From Mucilaginibacter mallensis (GTDB taxonomy: Bacteria; Bacteroidota; Bacteroidia; Sphingobacteriales; Sphingobacteriaceae): a stretch of DNA of 64,000 nt. Location: assembly GCF_900105165.1 (NCBI RefSeq), contig NZ_LT629740.1, positions 5,270,001-5,334,000 on the forward strand, in the 5' to 3' direction. Shown here piece after piece: positions 8,353 to 15,716 of this stretch. The notes beneath the pieces were generated by a model that had not been told where the DNA came from, did not search any database, and worked only from the letters and a program-made list of their open reading frames with translations. The position numbers and the translations under genes are program-made. The stretch's first letter is position 1. Every line of letters starts with the position of its first letter.

Positions 8353-11300
8353 TCATCATCGCCGCCATCTGGTTTATCAGGAGTAGTAGTATTTTCAGGC
8401 TTGGTAGTTACCGCCGGCGTATCTGTTGTTGTAGCAGGTTTTACGGGTGCCGGTGTTTTACGTTTATTGCCGCCGAAAAAGTTTTTGAAGAACTCGCCGA
8501 ATGTATCAAAATCTCTTTGGTAAACCAAACCTACGGCATTTACATATTGAACGCTCAGCTGGTCAATGGTATTTAAAGTGGTACTGTTTAACACCCGGTA
8601 GGCATAACGTGCCTTTAGGTTACCATCTTTCCTAATCGAGTATTCGGCCTCAAAATCTTTGGTAAGGTTATTATAGCTAGAGTTTATCAGGTTTCCTGAG
8701 TTATTAAATATATCGTTACCACCTGTATTGCTAAACAAACTTCCGTTAAGTACAAGGCGATTATCTAATAACCTGAATGTAGCGCTGGCATCATTAAATG
8801 AGCGAAGGCTAAGGTCAAAGTTTTTAATGTTCGATTGGGAAATAAATGTATTCAGCTTATTAAACGCAAATTCGCTCACTGCGTCGCCTGCTGTTCCCAA
8901 CACCTGGTTGGTTAAGTTGCTGGCGTTACCCGATGCAAAACTCCGGCGCACTATAATACTTAATGCCTGCTGGCTGCGGTTGTTGTAATCGGTAAGATAA
9001 GTACCCAGGTCATCCTTAATTGAAGGATCGGTAGGGAAGTTAAAGTCGAAATCGATATTTGGCTGTAAGAGTGATTTGGTAATGATCAGCTCAGCCTGTA
9101 CCAGTACTTGCTCACTTCCTTTTGGGGATGCCAAACCCGCAGCAGAATAAAGATTGGCTATATCAGTACGAACTTCATAAATAGCATTCAGGTTTATTTC
9201 GGCATTGGAGGGGTTACCCGTCCAGCGGATGGTACCACCCTGGTTTACCACAAAGTTTTTGCTGATAAAGTTTTTAGCCGTAAACTCAAACTTACCCGAT
9301 GATATCAGAAAGTCGCCAAACATTTCAAAGTCACCCAAACTGGTTATGTTCAGCAATAAATTAGTGGCCTGTCCGCTCCCTTCGAGCACGCCATAATCTG
9401 TAGATATTTTAACTACCGTTTTTTCATCAACGGTAAGATCAAGATTCAAGGTTACCCCATCAAAGGCTTTTGGCCCGGTAACGGCTTTGGTGGTATCCTT
9501 ATGGCTCACAAATTTTATAAAATCATACTCCCCGGCTGTCGACGAAGTATTTAATGGGATATTAAACACAGTTCCGGCCATGGTTTTTGCCTTGATATTA
9601 ATTTTCATGGAATTAACAGGCCCGTTAAATGCAAATGTACCTGTACCAAAAGCAGTTCCATAGTAAATATGGTTATCCTTAAAGGTAGTATTCAGCGCCA
9701 TCAGATTTTTGGCATCAACGGTTGCCTCAATATCCGGGTTGTCCAGGTTGTTCAAATCAACTTTACCGTTTATAGTTCCCTGGCCGCCATGCGTATCTTT
9801 AAGTATTAAATTATTAATGTTGATCACGCTGTTAGCCACACTTACCTTATCATTTAAAACATAAGCAGTTTTAAGATAATTTACCGTAAAGCCCGTGTTG
9901 ACAAAAGTGATATCGCCATTCAACTGGGGTTTATCCACCGGCCCGCTCAGTTTCAGATCGCTGGATATTGTTCCCTGCGGAGAGGATACCAGGTCTTTTA
10001 TAAATGGTTCAAATATGATAGTTTCAGCATGATCCATCTTTACATTGAAGTTAAGGGCATTATCGCCTGCATCCTTTGCAAGTGAATATATACCGTCAAT
10101 GTTCATCGTTTCCATACCGCGGTTATTGATGCTTACTTTTACACCTGCTTGCTGGCGGTCATTATCCAGGGCCGATTCAATTTTCACATTACCCACCAGC
10201 GTTTTATTCATGGTAAGCGAGTCGATACCCAAATGGGCATCCATTCCCGGCGATTTTGTGATCCCGGAAAGCACCACATCGCCATTAAGTGCACCTTTCA
10301 GCGTTATACCCGAAAGGCGGGTAAGTTGATCAAAGGTGCTCATGCTGAATTTTTCAAACAGCACCTTTAGTTTATCTTCCGGCTTATCGGATATAAAACC
10401 ATCAATTTTCACCTTTTGCGGCCCGTTTGAGAGCTGAAAACCCTGTACCTGCGTTTTACCATCCAAAAACCTTATCTGCGCTTGGTCTTGCAATTTCCAG
10501 TCCTTGTGCTCAAGTATAACATCCGATGGCAGTAATGTTACTTTTGCCAGGGTATCATGCCCAAACCTTACCAGGCCGTAAAGATCCAGCTGGTTAACCG
10601 CATTTTTGTCCGCCAGTTTAACGTTGAAATTTAGGCTATCTTTCCTGATGTTGTTTGATATATCGATATTCTTGATAAACAAACTATCTGTAAGATCTAT
10701 CCGGCTTAGTGACAAGTTGATACCCAGCTGCCCGTTACTTGTACTTTCATCAATAATAAGATCATGAAATACCGTTTTGCCATATTGTATAGTTTTAACA
10801 TAACCGTTAAGCGTAGCTGTTTCATTGGTTGAGTTAAACTGACCTGCAAATGTACCCTGATCGGGAACTTTAAGATCGGGTATAAAAATGGATGTTAGCG
10901 GATCTAAATTTTTAAGACTGAGCGTAAATGCAAAGTTTTGTGGCTTTGTGATTACAGGCTCCCGTTGCAACGATGGAATATACCTTTTAACAAGGGCTTG
11001 AAAATAAGCAGGCAATGTAGCCAGGTCATAACTACCCGTAATGCTGCCATCTGCAAAATCTGATTTTAGGGAAATTACCCTGCCCTCGCCTAATCCGGTT
11101 GCTGCTAAGTATACCGAATCAACCAAATAATTATGCCTTGGATCAATTACCCTTAATGGCGAAAGATCAACACTGCCTTCGATATTTTGCAGGCTGTTCC
11201 CATCAAAGTGAGTCTTCAAATTTGTGCTGAGGATGATGGTATCCTGTAATAATTTAAGCGTATGCAAATGAGCTTCCTGTATATCAGCTGCAAAATCATA

Positions 11301-12827
11301 TACAGGCAAAGCGGGAGCCAGATTAATACTGCCATTTAAGTTTAGCTTAATGTTTTTATCATTTATGCTGATTTTAGCGCTGGCCAGTTTTTTAGCAAAT
11401 GTGCCGTTTAAAGTAAGGTTATTATACTTGTAGCCTTTAAAATCCAGATAAGTGATCCTGGCATTAACGGCCTCATTTAAATTTTTTAAAGCATCGCCGC
11501 TTCCTTTTACATCGGCGCTTAGTGTAGTGCGCCCAATATCGCTTATATCAAGCAAGTCGCCGAGCGCAAAATCACTGGTACTTAGCTTGCCGCTGTATGC
11601 CGGTGTACCTGCTTTATTTATTTTAAGGTTGATATCAGAATCAAACCGGCCCATTTTGGTTTTAAAAATACCGAAAGCCACAAAGTCGTTTTGCAAGCCG
11701 GTGAACCTGCCGGTAAAGTTTATATTGCCGAATTTGGCGATGATATCCGGAACCTTAGCGTTACGGTCGCCGCTGAAATTGCTGTACAAATAATCCAGAT
11801 CTTTTTTATTAGTAGCAATTTGCTGAAAGTTGAGTTCCAGGAAAGTATTGTCCCAGTTGGGCAATCCTCTCAGCCTGAAATCGCCCCGAACGTATGTTGC
11901 CTGCCCGCCGGTAACCAGCAGATTTTTGGCGCTCAGGTTTTTCACAAAGCCTTTTATGCGACCATCAAGCCCTAAATCAAACTTAACTTTTTCCAATCCG
12001 CTTGTAAAAAAGGCAATATCTGATGAGGAGATCCGCGACGAATGGAAATCGCCGTCCATATATACCTTATCCTCAATATCATCAAAATCATTAAATGATT
12101 TAAATTTCATTCTGAAGTAGTTTCTCAGGCTTGATCTCTCTGTGAGCAGGAAAAGGTTTTGTGCCAGTATCTGGTCGGTATCAACCGTAGCATTGGTAGT
12201 CAGATTTTTTACATAGAACCCACTCTTTTCATGAAAAGTAAGATTATGTACATTGCCCTTAAACAAATGGTTAGTGATATCCATATTGTTTACCACCGTG
12301 GTGAAGTGTGTAAGGTCAATATCGTCAAAATTCACACCGTTTATTACCGTATCAACCAGTTGATTTTTATAGCGAAAATGCAGATTGTTGATAGCCACCT
12401 TTTCAAATATAACCTGCCAGGGTTTGCCAGGGGTCTTACTCGTATCGGGCGAGCTGAAATATTTGAGTATGAATGATAGGTTTGTACTGCTGTCCTTCAA
12501 TCTTTTCAGATAAACGGAGCTGTTATCCAGTTTTACCAAACTGAGGTCGAGGGTACGCTTACTAATGCTACTAAGAAGTGAAAAGCCGTTGATATCAACG
12601 GTAAGTTTTGGGGTATTGAGCAGGGTATCTTTAGTTTTATCGAGCACATAAAAATCCTCCAATACAATAGAAGTAAAAGGCTGAAGGTACAGGCTTTTTA
12701 TGCTCACCGTAGTATGCAACTGCTCTGATAAATAGGCAGTAGCTTTTTTGGCAGCCCATGTTTGCACCGGCTTGTACTGAAACACAAGTAATAGTATGCT
12801 CAATATCATAAAAATGAGCAACACCAA
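8346..12827 (-). CDS. TamB-like translocation/assembly module protein (DUF490)
   Basis: 1493 residues: one N-terminal membrane anchor (LIFMILSILLLVFQY), a very long beta-rich repeat region with many N-L-x-G and D-G motifs (AsmA/TamB groove), and the conserved TamB C-terminal domain (GTIRWTGNPSNAEINL through SIIVRRSFASGN). The last 40 residues are a proline/threonine-rich tail. TamB proteins bridge the periplasm and carry lipids or help barrel assembly. The start is uncertain. Position 12827 is TTG, and the frame is open to 12872 without any ATG and would add a lysine-rich lead (KKVLKIVLGL) that fits a membrane anchor better. It is divergent from tsaD. Confidence 0.88.
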   Translation of the reverse strand: MVLLIFMILSILLLVFQYKPVQTWAAKKATAYLSEQLHTTVSIKSLYLQPFTSIVLEDFYVLDKTKDTLLNTPKLTVDINGFSLLSSISKRTLDLSLVKLDNSSVYLKRLKDSSTNLSFILKYFSSPDTSKTPGKPWQVIFEKVAINNLHFRYKNQLVDTVINGVNFDDIDLTHFTTVVNNMDITNHLFKGNVHNLTFHEKSGFYVKNLTTNATVDTDQILAQNLFLLTERSSLRNYFRMKFKSFNDFDDIEDKVYMDGDFHSSRISSSDIAFFTSGLEKVKFDLGLDGRIKGFVKNLSAKNLLVTGGQATYVRGDFRLRGLPNWDNTFLELNFQQIATNKKDLDYLYSNFSGDRNAKVPDIIAKFGNINFTGRFTGLQNDFVAFGIFKTKMGRFDSDINLKINKAGTPAYSGKLSTSDFALGDLLDISDIGRTTLSADVKGSGDALKNLNEAVNARITYLDFKGYKYNNLTLNGTFAKKLASAKISINDKNIKLNLNGSINLAPALPVYDFAADIQEAHLHTLKLLQDTIILSTNLKTHFDGNSLQNIEGSVDLSPLRVIDPRHNYLVDSVYLAATGLGEGRVISLKSDFADGSITGSYDLATLPAYFQALVKRYIPSLQREPVITKPQNFAFTLSLKNLDPLTSIFIPDLKVPDQGTFAGQFNSTNETATLNGYVKTIQYGKTVFHDLIIDESTSNGQLGINLSLSRIDLTDSLFIKNIDISNNIRKDSLNFNVKLADKNAVNQLDLYGLVRFGHDTLAKVTLLPSDVILEHKDWKLQDQAQIRFLDGKTQVQGFQLSNGPQKVKIDGFISDKPEDKLKVLFEKFSMSTFDQLTRLSGITLKGALNGDVVLSGITKSPGMDAHLGIDSLTMNKTLVGNVKIESALDNDRQQAGVKVSINNRGMETMNIDGIYSLAKDAGDNALNFNVKMDHAETIIFEPFIKDLVSSPQGTISSDLKLSGPVDKPQLNGDITFVNTGFTVNYLKTAYVLNDKVSVANSVININNLILKDTHGGQGTINGKVDLNNLDNPDIEATVDAKNLMALNTTFKDNHIYYGTAFGTGTFAFNGPVNSMKINIKAKTMAGTVFNIPLNTSSTAGEYDFIKFVSHKDTTKAVTGPKAFDGVTLNLDLTVDEKTVVKISTDYGVLEGSGQATNLLLNITSLGDFEMFGDFLISSGKFEFTAKNFISKNFVVNQGGTIRWTGNPSNAEINLNAIYEVRTDIANLYSAAGLASPKGSEQVLVQAELIITKSLLQPNIDFDFNFPTDPSIKDDLGTYLTDYNNRSQQALSIIVRRSFASGNASNLTNQVLGTAGDAVSEFAFNKLNTFISQSNIKNFDLSLRSFNDASATFRLLDNRLVLNGSLFSNTGGNDIFNNSGNLINSSYNNLTKDFEAEYSIRKDGNLKARYAYRVLNSTTLNTIDQLSVQYVNAVGLVYQRDFDTFGEFFKNFFGGNKRKTPAPVKPATTTDTPAVTTKPENTTTPDKPDGGDDDQ

Positions 12828-12918
12828 ACCGAGGACTATTTTGAGTACTTTTTTAATAACTTTGTATTTAATTCAAAAGTAAAAATTCAAAAACAGGTAA
12901 CTTGTTTTATCGAATCAC

Positions 12919-12952
12919 AACTTTTGACTTTTAACTTTTGACTTTTAACTTT
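12919..12952. repeat. 14-base tandem repeat between TamB-like gene and tsaD
   Basis: AACTTTTGACTTTT occurs at 12919-12932 and 12933-12946 and starts a third time at 12947. It abuts the tsaD coding start. The same GACTTTT-type word style occurs in the gene-gap repeats elsewhere in the window. Confidence 0.8.
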
Positions 12953-12958
12953 CAAAAA

Positions 12959-13960
12959 TTGCCTGTAATATTAGCAATCGAATCTTCATGTGATGAAACC
13001 TCTGCGTCGGTTTGCGCGGATGGTGTGATATTGAGCAATGTTATTGCCAATCAAACCATACACGAAGCTTACGGAGGCGTGGTTCCTGAACTTGCCTCAA
13101 GGGTTCATCAGCAAAATATCGTTCCTGCAGTTCAACAAGCACTATTGAACGCAAAAGTAAACAAAAATGATATCAATGCGGTGGCATTTACACGCGGGCC
13201 CGGACTTTTAGGCTCACTATTAGTAGGGGTATCATTTGCCAAAGCTTTCGCGCTGGCCAAAAACCTGCCGCTTATTGAAATTAATCATATGCAGGCGCAT
13301 GTATTGGCACATTTTATCGGCGATCGTAAACCATCATTCCCATTTTTATGCCTGACGGTATCGGGCGGGCATACACAAATAGTTTTGGTAAAAGATTACT
13401 TTGACATGGAGGTTATCGGCCAAACCACCGATGATGCTGCGGGCGAAGCCATGGATAAAACCAGCAAAATACTGGGCTTGCCCTATCCTGGCGGCCCTTT
13501 AATTGATAAACATGCCCGCCAGGGAAACCCTGATGCCTACAAGTTCCCCGAGCCGCAAATACCTGGCTTCGACTTCAGCTTTAGCGGTTTAAAGACTGCT
13601 ATTTTATACTTCATCCAGAATAACATAAAGGCTAATCCCAATTTTATACAGGAGAACCTTAATGATATCTGCGCGTCGGTTGAGAAGCGTATAGCCACCA
13701 TCTTACTGAACAAGTTAAAGAAGGCTGCCGACGAATATGGCATTAAGGATATTGCCTTAGCAGGCGGTGTATCGGCCAATACAGGTTTACGCGAAGGTCT
13801 GCTTGAAATGGGCGCAAAAAATGGCTGGAACTGCTTTATACCGAAACTGGAATATTGTACCGATAATGCCGCTATGATAGCCATTGCCGGTTATCACAAA
13901 TACCTGAAAGGCGATTTTGTAGGGCAGGAGATTGCACCGCTGGCGAGGATGCCTTTATAA
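12959..13960 (+). CDS. tsaD: tRNA N6-adenosine threonylcarbamoyltransferase TsaD
   Basis: 333 residues from TTG at 12959 (PVILAIESSCDETSAS). The metal-binding HMQAH motif, the ASKHA signature SGGHTQI and the C-terminal DNAAMIAIAGY are present. TsaD attaches the threonylcarbamoyl group to A37 of ANN-decoding tRNAs together with TsaB/TsaE. There is no ATG. The frame opens after a TAA at 12932-12934 and offers only TTG at 12938 (which would add residues made by the tandem repeat) or TTG at 12959. The latter gives the family's usual N-terminus. A family G repeat starts at the first base after the stop codon. Confidence 0.95.
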   Translation: MPVILAIESSCDETSASVCADGVILSNVIANQTIHEAYGGVVPELASRVHQQNIVPAVQQALLNAKVNKNDINAVAFTRGPGLLGSLLVGVSFAKAFALAKNLPLIEINHMQAHVLAHFIGDRKPSFPFLCLTVSGGHTQIVLVKDYFDMEVIGQTTDDAAGEAMDKTSKILGLPYPGGPLIDKHARQGNPDAYKFPEPQIPGFDFSFSGLKTAILYFIQNNIKANPNFIQENLNDICASVEKRIATILLNKLKKAADEYGIKDIALAGGVSANTGLREGLLEMGAKNGWNCFIPKLEYCTDNAAMIAIAGYHKYLKGDFVGQEIAPLARMPL

Positions 13961-14045
13961 GCCCCCTAGCCCCCTAAAGGGGGAACTTTTAAAGAAATTA
14001 TATTTAACTTTGTACTTCTCAACTCCCCTTTAGGGGTTGGGGGCT
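13961..14045. repeat. Repeat family G, inverted pair filling the tsaD-14049 gap
   Basis: The left unit 13961-13987 (GCCCCCTAGCCCCCTAAAGG and GGGAACT) and the right unit 14020-14045 (AACTCCCCTTTAGGGGTTGG and GGGCT) are inverted copies. The left unit begins directly after the tsaD stop, and the right unit ends 3 bases before the next start codon. The same layout recurs around trpG. Confidence 0.85.
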
Positions 14046-14048
14046 AAT

Positions 14049-14276
14049 ATGAACGGTGCGTCGGTAATTTTTTATGCGGTATTTGTATTGCCGCTTATAG
14101 CATTTTTAATTTGGATAATGCGCCAGGATAAGCGCAAAGGCAAAATAGGGCTGATTGTTTTATTGATCACCGTTATTGGTGTTATTGCCTATATGTATGT
14201 AAAAAAGATGTTTGCACTTGATGGGCCTGTGTATAATGCGCCTGCTATGCTCACCGGCTTATTGTATATACGGTAA
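14049..14276 (+). CDS. Small membrane protein, two transmembrane segments
   Basis: 75 residues from ATG at 14049 (MNGASVIFYAVFVLPLIAFL). There are two hydrophobic segments (about 6-24 and 35-55) separated by a basic loop RQDKRKGK. The frame extends upstream through the family G repeat to a TTG, but the ATG is preferred. No family is recognised. It shares orientation with tsaD and may be co-transcribed across the repeat pair. Confidence 0.55.
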   Translation: MNGASVIFYAVFVLPLIAFLIWIMRQDKRKGKIGLIVLLITVIGVIAYMYVKKMFALDGPVYNAPAMLTGLLYIR

Positions 14277-14312
14277 TGAATTAATTTGATTAACACGGTC
14301 TCTCTGCACAGT

Positions 14313-14344
14313 CAGGGATTGCTTCGTTCCTCGCAATGACGCGC
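14313..14344. repeat. Repeat family B, single arm
   Basis: The word GGATTGCTTCGTTCCTCGCA plus ATGACGCG is the right arm of the family B palindrome, seen as a full pair at 37532-37628. The opposite arm is missing here. Confidence 0.7.
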
Positions 14345-14376
14345 GGAGAGAGTTAGCATCATAAAATCAAACTAAT

Positions 14377-14405
14377 AGAGCCTTTCCGTTAAACAGAAAG
14401 GCTCT
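14377..14405 (-). terminator. Hairpin downstream of recA
   Basis: AGAGCCTTTC (14377-14386) and GAAAGGCTCT (14396-14405) form a perfect 10-pair stem, 52 bases past the recA stop. It lacks a long T-tract, so it is a probable rather than certain terminator. Confidence 0.6.
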
Positions 14406-14456
14406 TATTCTTGTATTATCAGTGTAATCCTTTAAATCAGTAAAATCCTGGTTCAC

Positions 14457-15470
14457 TTACGCTTCAGCTAAATGTTCGCCGGTTACAACTTCTTTTATTT
14501 TAATTTCCAGCTCTTCCATTAATTCGGGGTTATCCATAATTAATTGCTTAACTGCATCGCGGCCCTGGCCCAGGCGGGTTTCGCCATAGCTGAACCATGA
14601 ACCTGCCTTTTTAATGATGTTGTGTTCAACACCCAGGTCAATGATCTCACCTGCTTTTGAGATACCCTCACCAAACATAATGTCAAACTCAGCTATACGG
14701 AACGGCGGAGCCACTTTATTCTTAACGATCTTAACTTTTACACGGTTACCTGATACTTCGTCGGTATCCTTGATCTGTGATATACGGCGTACATCCAAAC
14801 GTACTGAAGCATAAAATTTCAATGCGTTACCACCGGTAGTAGTTTCCGGGTTACCGAACATAACACCGATCTTTTCGCGCAACTGGTTAATGAATATACA
14901 GCAGCATCCTGTTTTGCTGATGGTACCGGTTAGCTTACGTAACGCCTGCGACATTAAACGTGCCTGCAGGCCCATTTTAGAGTCACCCATTTCACCTTCA
15001 ATTTCACTTTTAGGTACAAGGGCAGCAACAGAGTCAATAACTAATATATCAATAGCGCCCGAGCGGATCAGGTTATCGGCAATTTCCAAAGCTTGCTCGC
15101 CATTATCCGGTTGTGATATCAAAAGGTTCTCTACATCTACACCCAGTTTTTTGGCGTAAAAACGATCAAACGCGTGCTCTGCATCAATAAAAGCAGCAAT
15201 GCCGCCCTTCTTTTGTGATTCAGCAATAGCATGTATAGCCAGGGTCGTTTTACCTGATGATTCAGGCCCGTATATTTCAACAACCCTTCCCTTTGGCAAA
15301 CCACCCACACCTAAGGCAATATCAAGCCCTAATGAGCCGGTTGATATTACTTCAATGGGTTCGATAGCGGTATCGCCCAATTTCATGATCGTTCCTTTTC
15401 CGTATGATTTCTCCAGCTTATCCAGTGTAAGCTGCAGTGCCTTCATTTTTTCTGCGTTCGCGTTGCTCAT
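14457..15470 (-). CDS. recA: Recombinase RecA
   Basis: 337 residues from ATG at 15470 (MSNANAEKMKALQLTLDKLE). Walker A is GPESSGKTT (68-76), the DNA-binding loop contains QLREKIGVMFGNPETT and GGNALKFYASVR, and all core motifs are intact. It catalyses ATP-dependent strand exchange and triggers SOS autocleavage. An in-frame TTG at 15491 would add seven residues (MLENNKT) with no support. No LexA-type box was recognised upstream. A family C repeat pair occupies the gap to the helicase gene. Confidence 0.98.
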   Translation of the reverse strand: MSNANAEKMKALQLTLDKLEKSYGKGTIMKLGDTAIEPIEVISTGSLGLDIALGVGGLPKGRVVEIYGPESSGKTTLAIHAIAESQKKGGIAAFIDAEHAFDRFYAKKLGVDVENLLISQPDNGEQALEIADNLIRSGAIDILVIDSVAALVPKSEIEGEMGDSKMGLQARLMSQALRKLTGTISKTGCCCIFINQLREKIGVMFGNPETTTGGNALKFYASVRLDVRRISQIKDTDEVSGNRVKVKIVKNKVAPPFRIAEFDIMFGEGISKAGEIIDLGVEHNIIKKAGSWFSYGETRLGQGRDAVKQLIMDNPELMEELEIKIKEVVTGEHLAEA

Positions 15471-15546
15471 TGTTTTATTATTCTCTAGCAAATATATAAT
15501 TAATTATTTACAAATACTAATATTTTTAGTAAAATATTGGTATTTT

Positions 15547-15648
15547 TTGTCATTCTGAGCGAGAGCGAAGAACCTATCCGCTTGTTGCTAAGCGCTTGTT
15601 GACCATTCGCTTGAATAATAGATTCTTCGCTCTCGCTCAGAATGACAA
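15547..15648. repeat. Repeat family C, inverted pair
   Basis: Left arm 15547-15572 (TTGTCATTCTGAGCGAGAGC and GAAGAA) and right arm 15623-15648 (its exact reverse complement) surround a 50-base spacer. The unit fills the gap between the helicase and recA. Confidence 0.9.
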
Positions 15649-15716
15649 AAAAAGGGATTTGATTCGTTATGTAAATATAACCCCATTATAAAAAATGTTA
15701 TTAACAATCCTTGATA

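Noticed and set aside
12159..12476. Several 60-110-codon + strand frames opposite the TamB-like gene
   Set aside because: All are shadows of one long, family-matching reading frame on the other strand.
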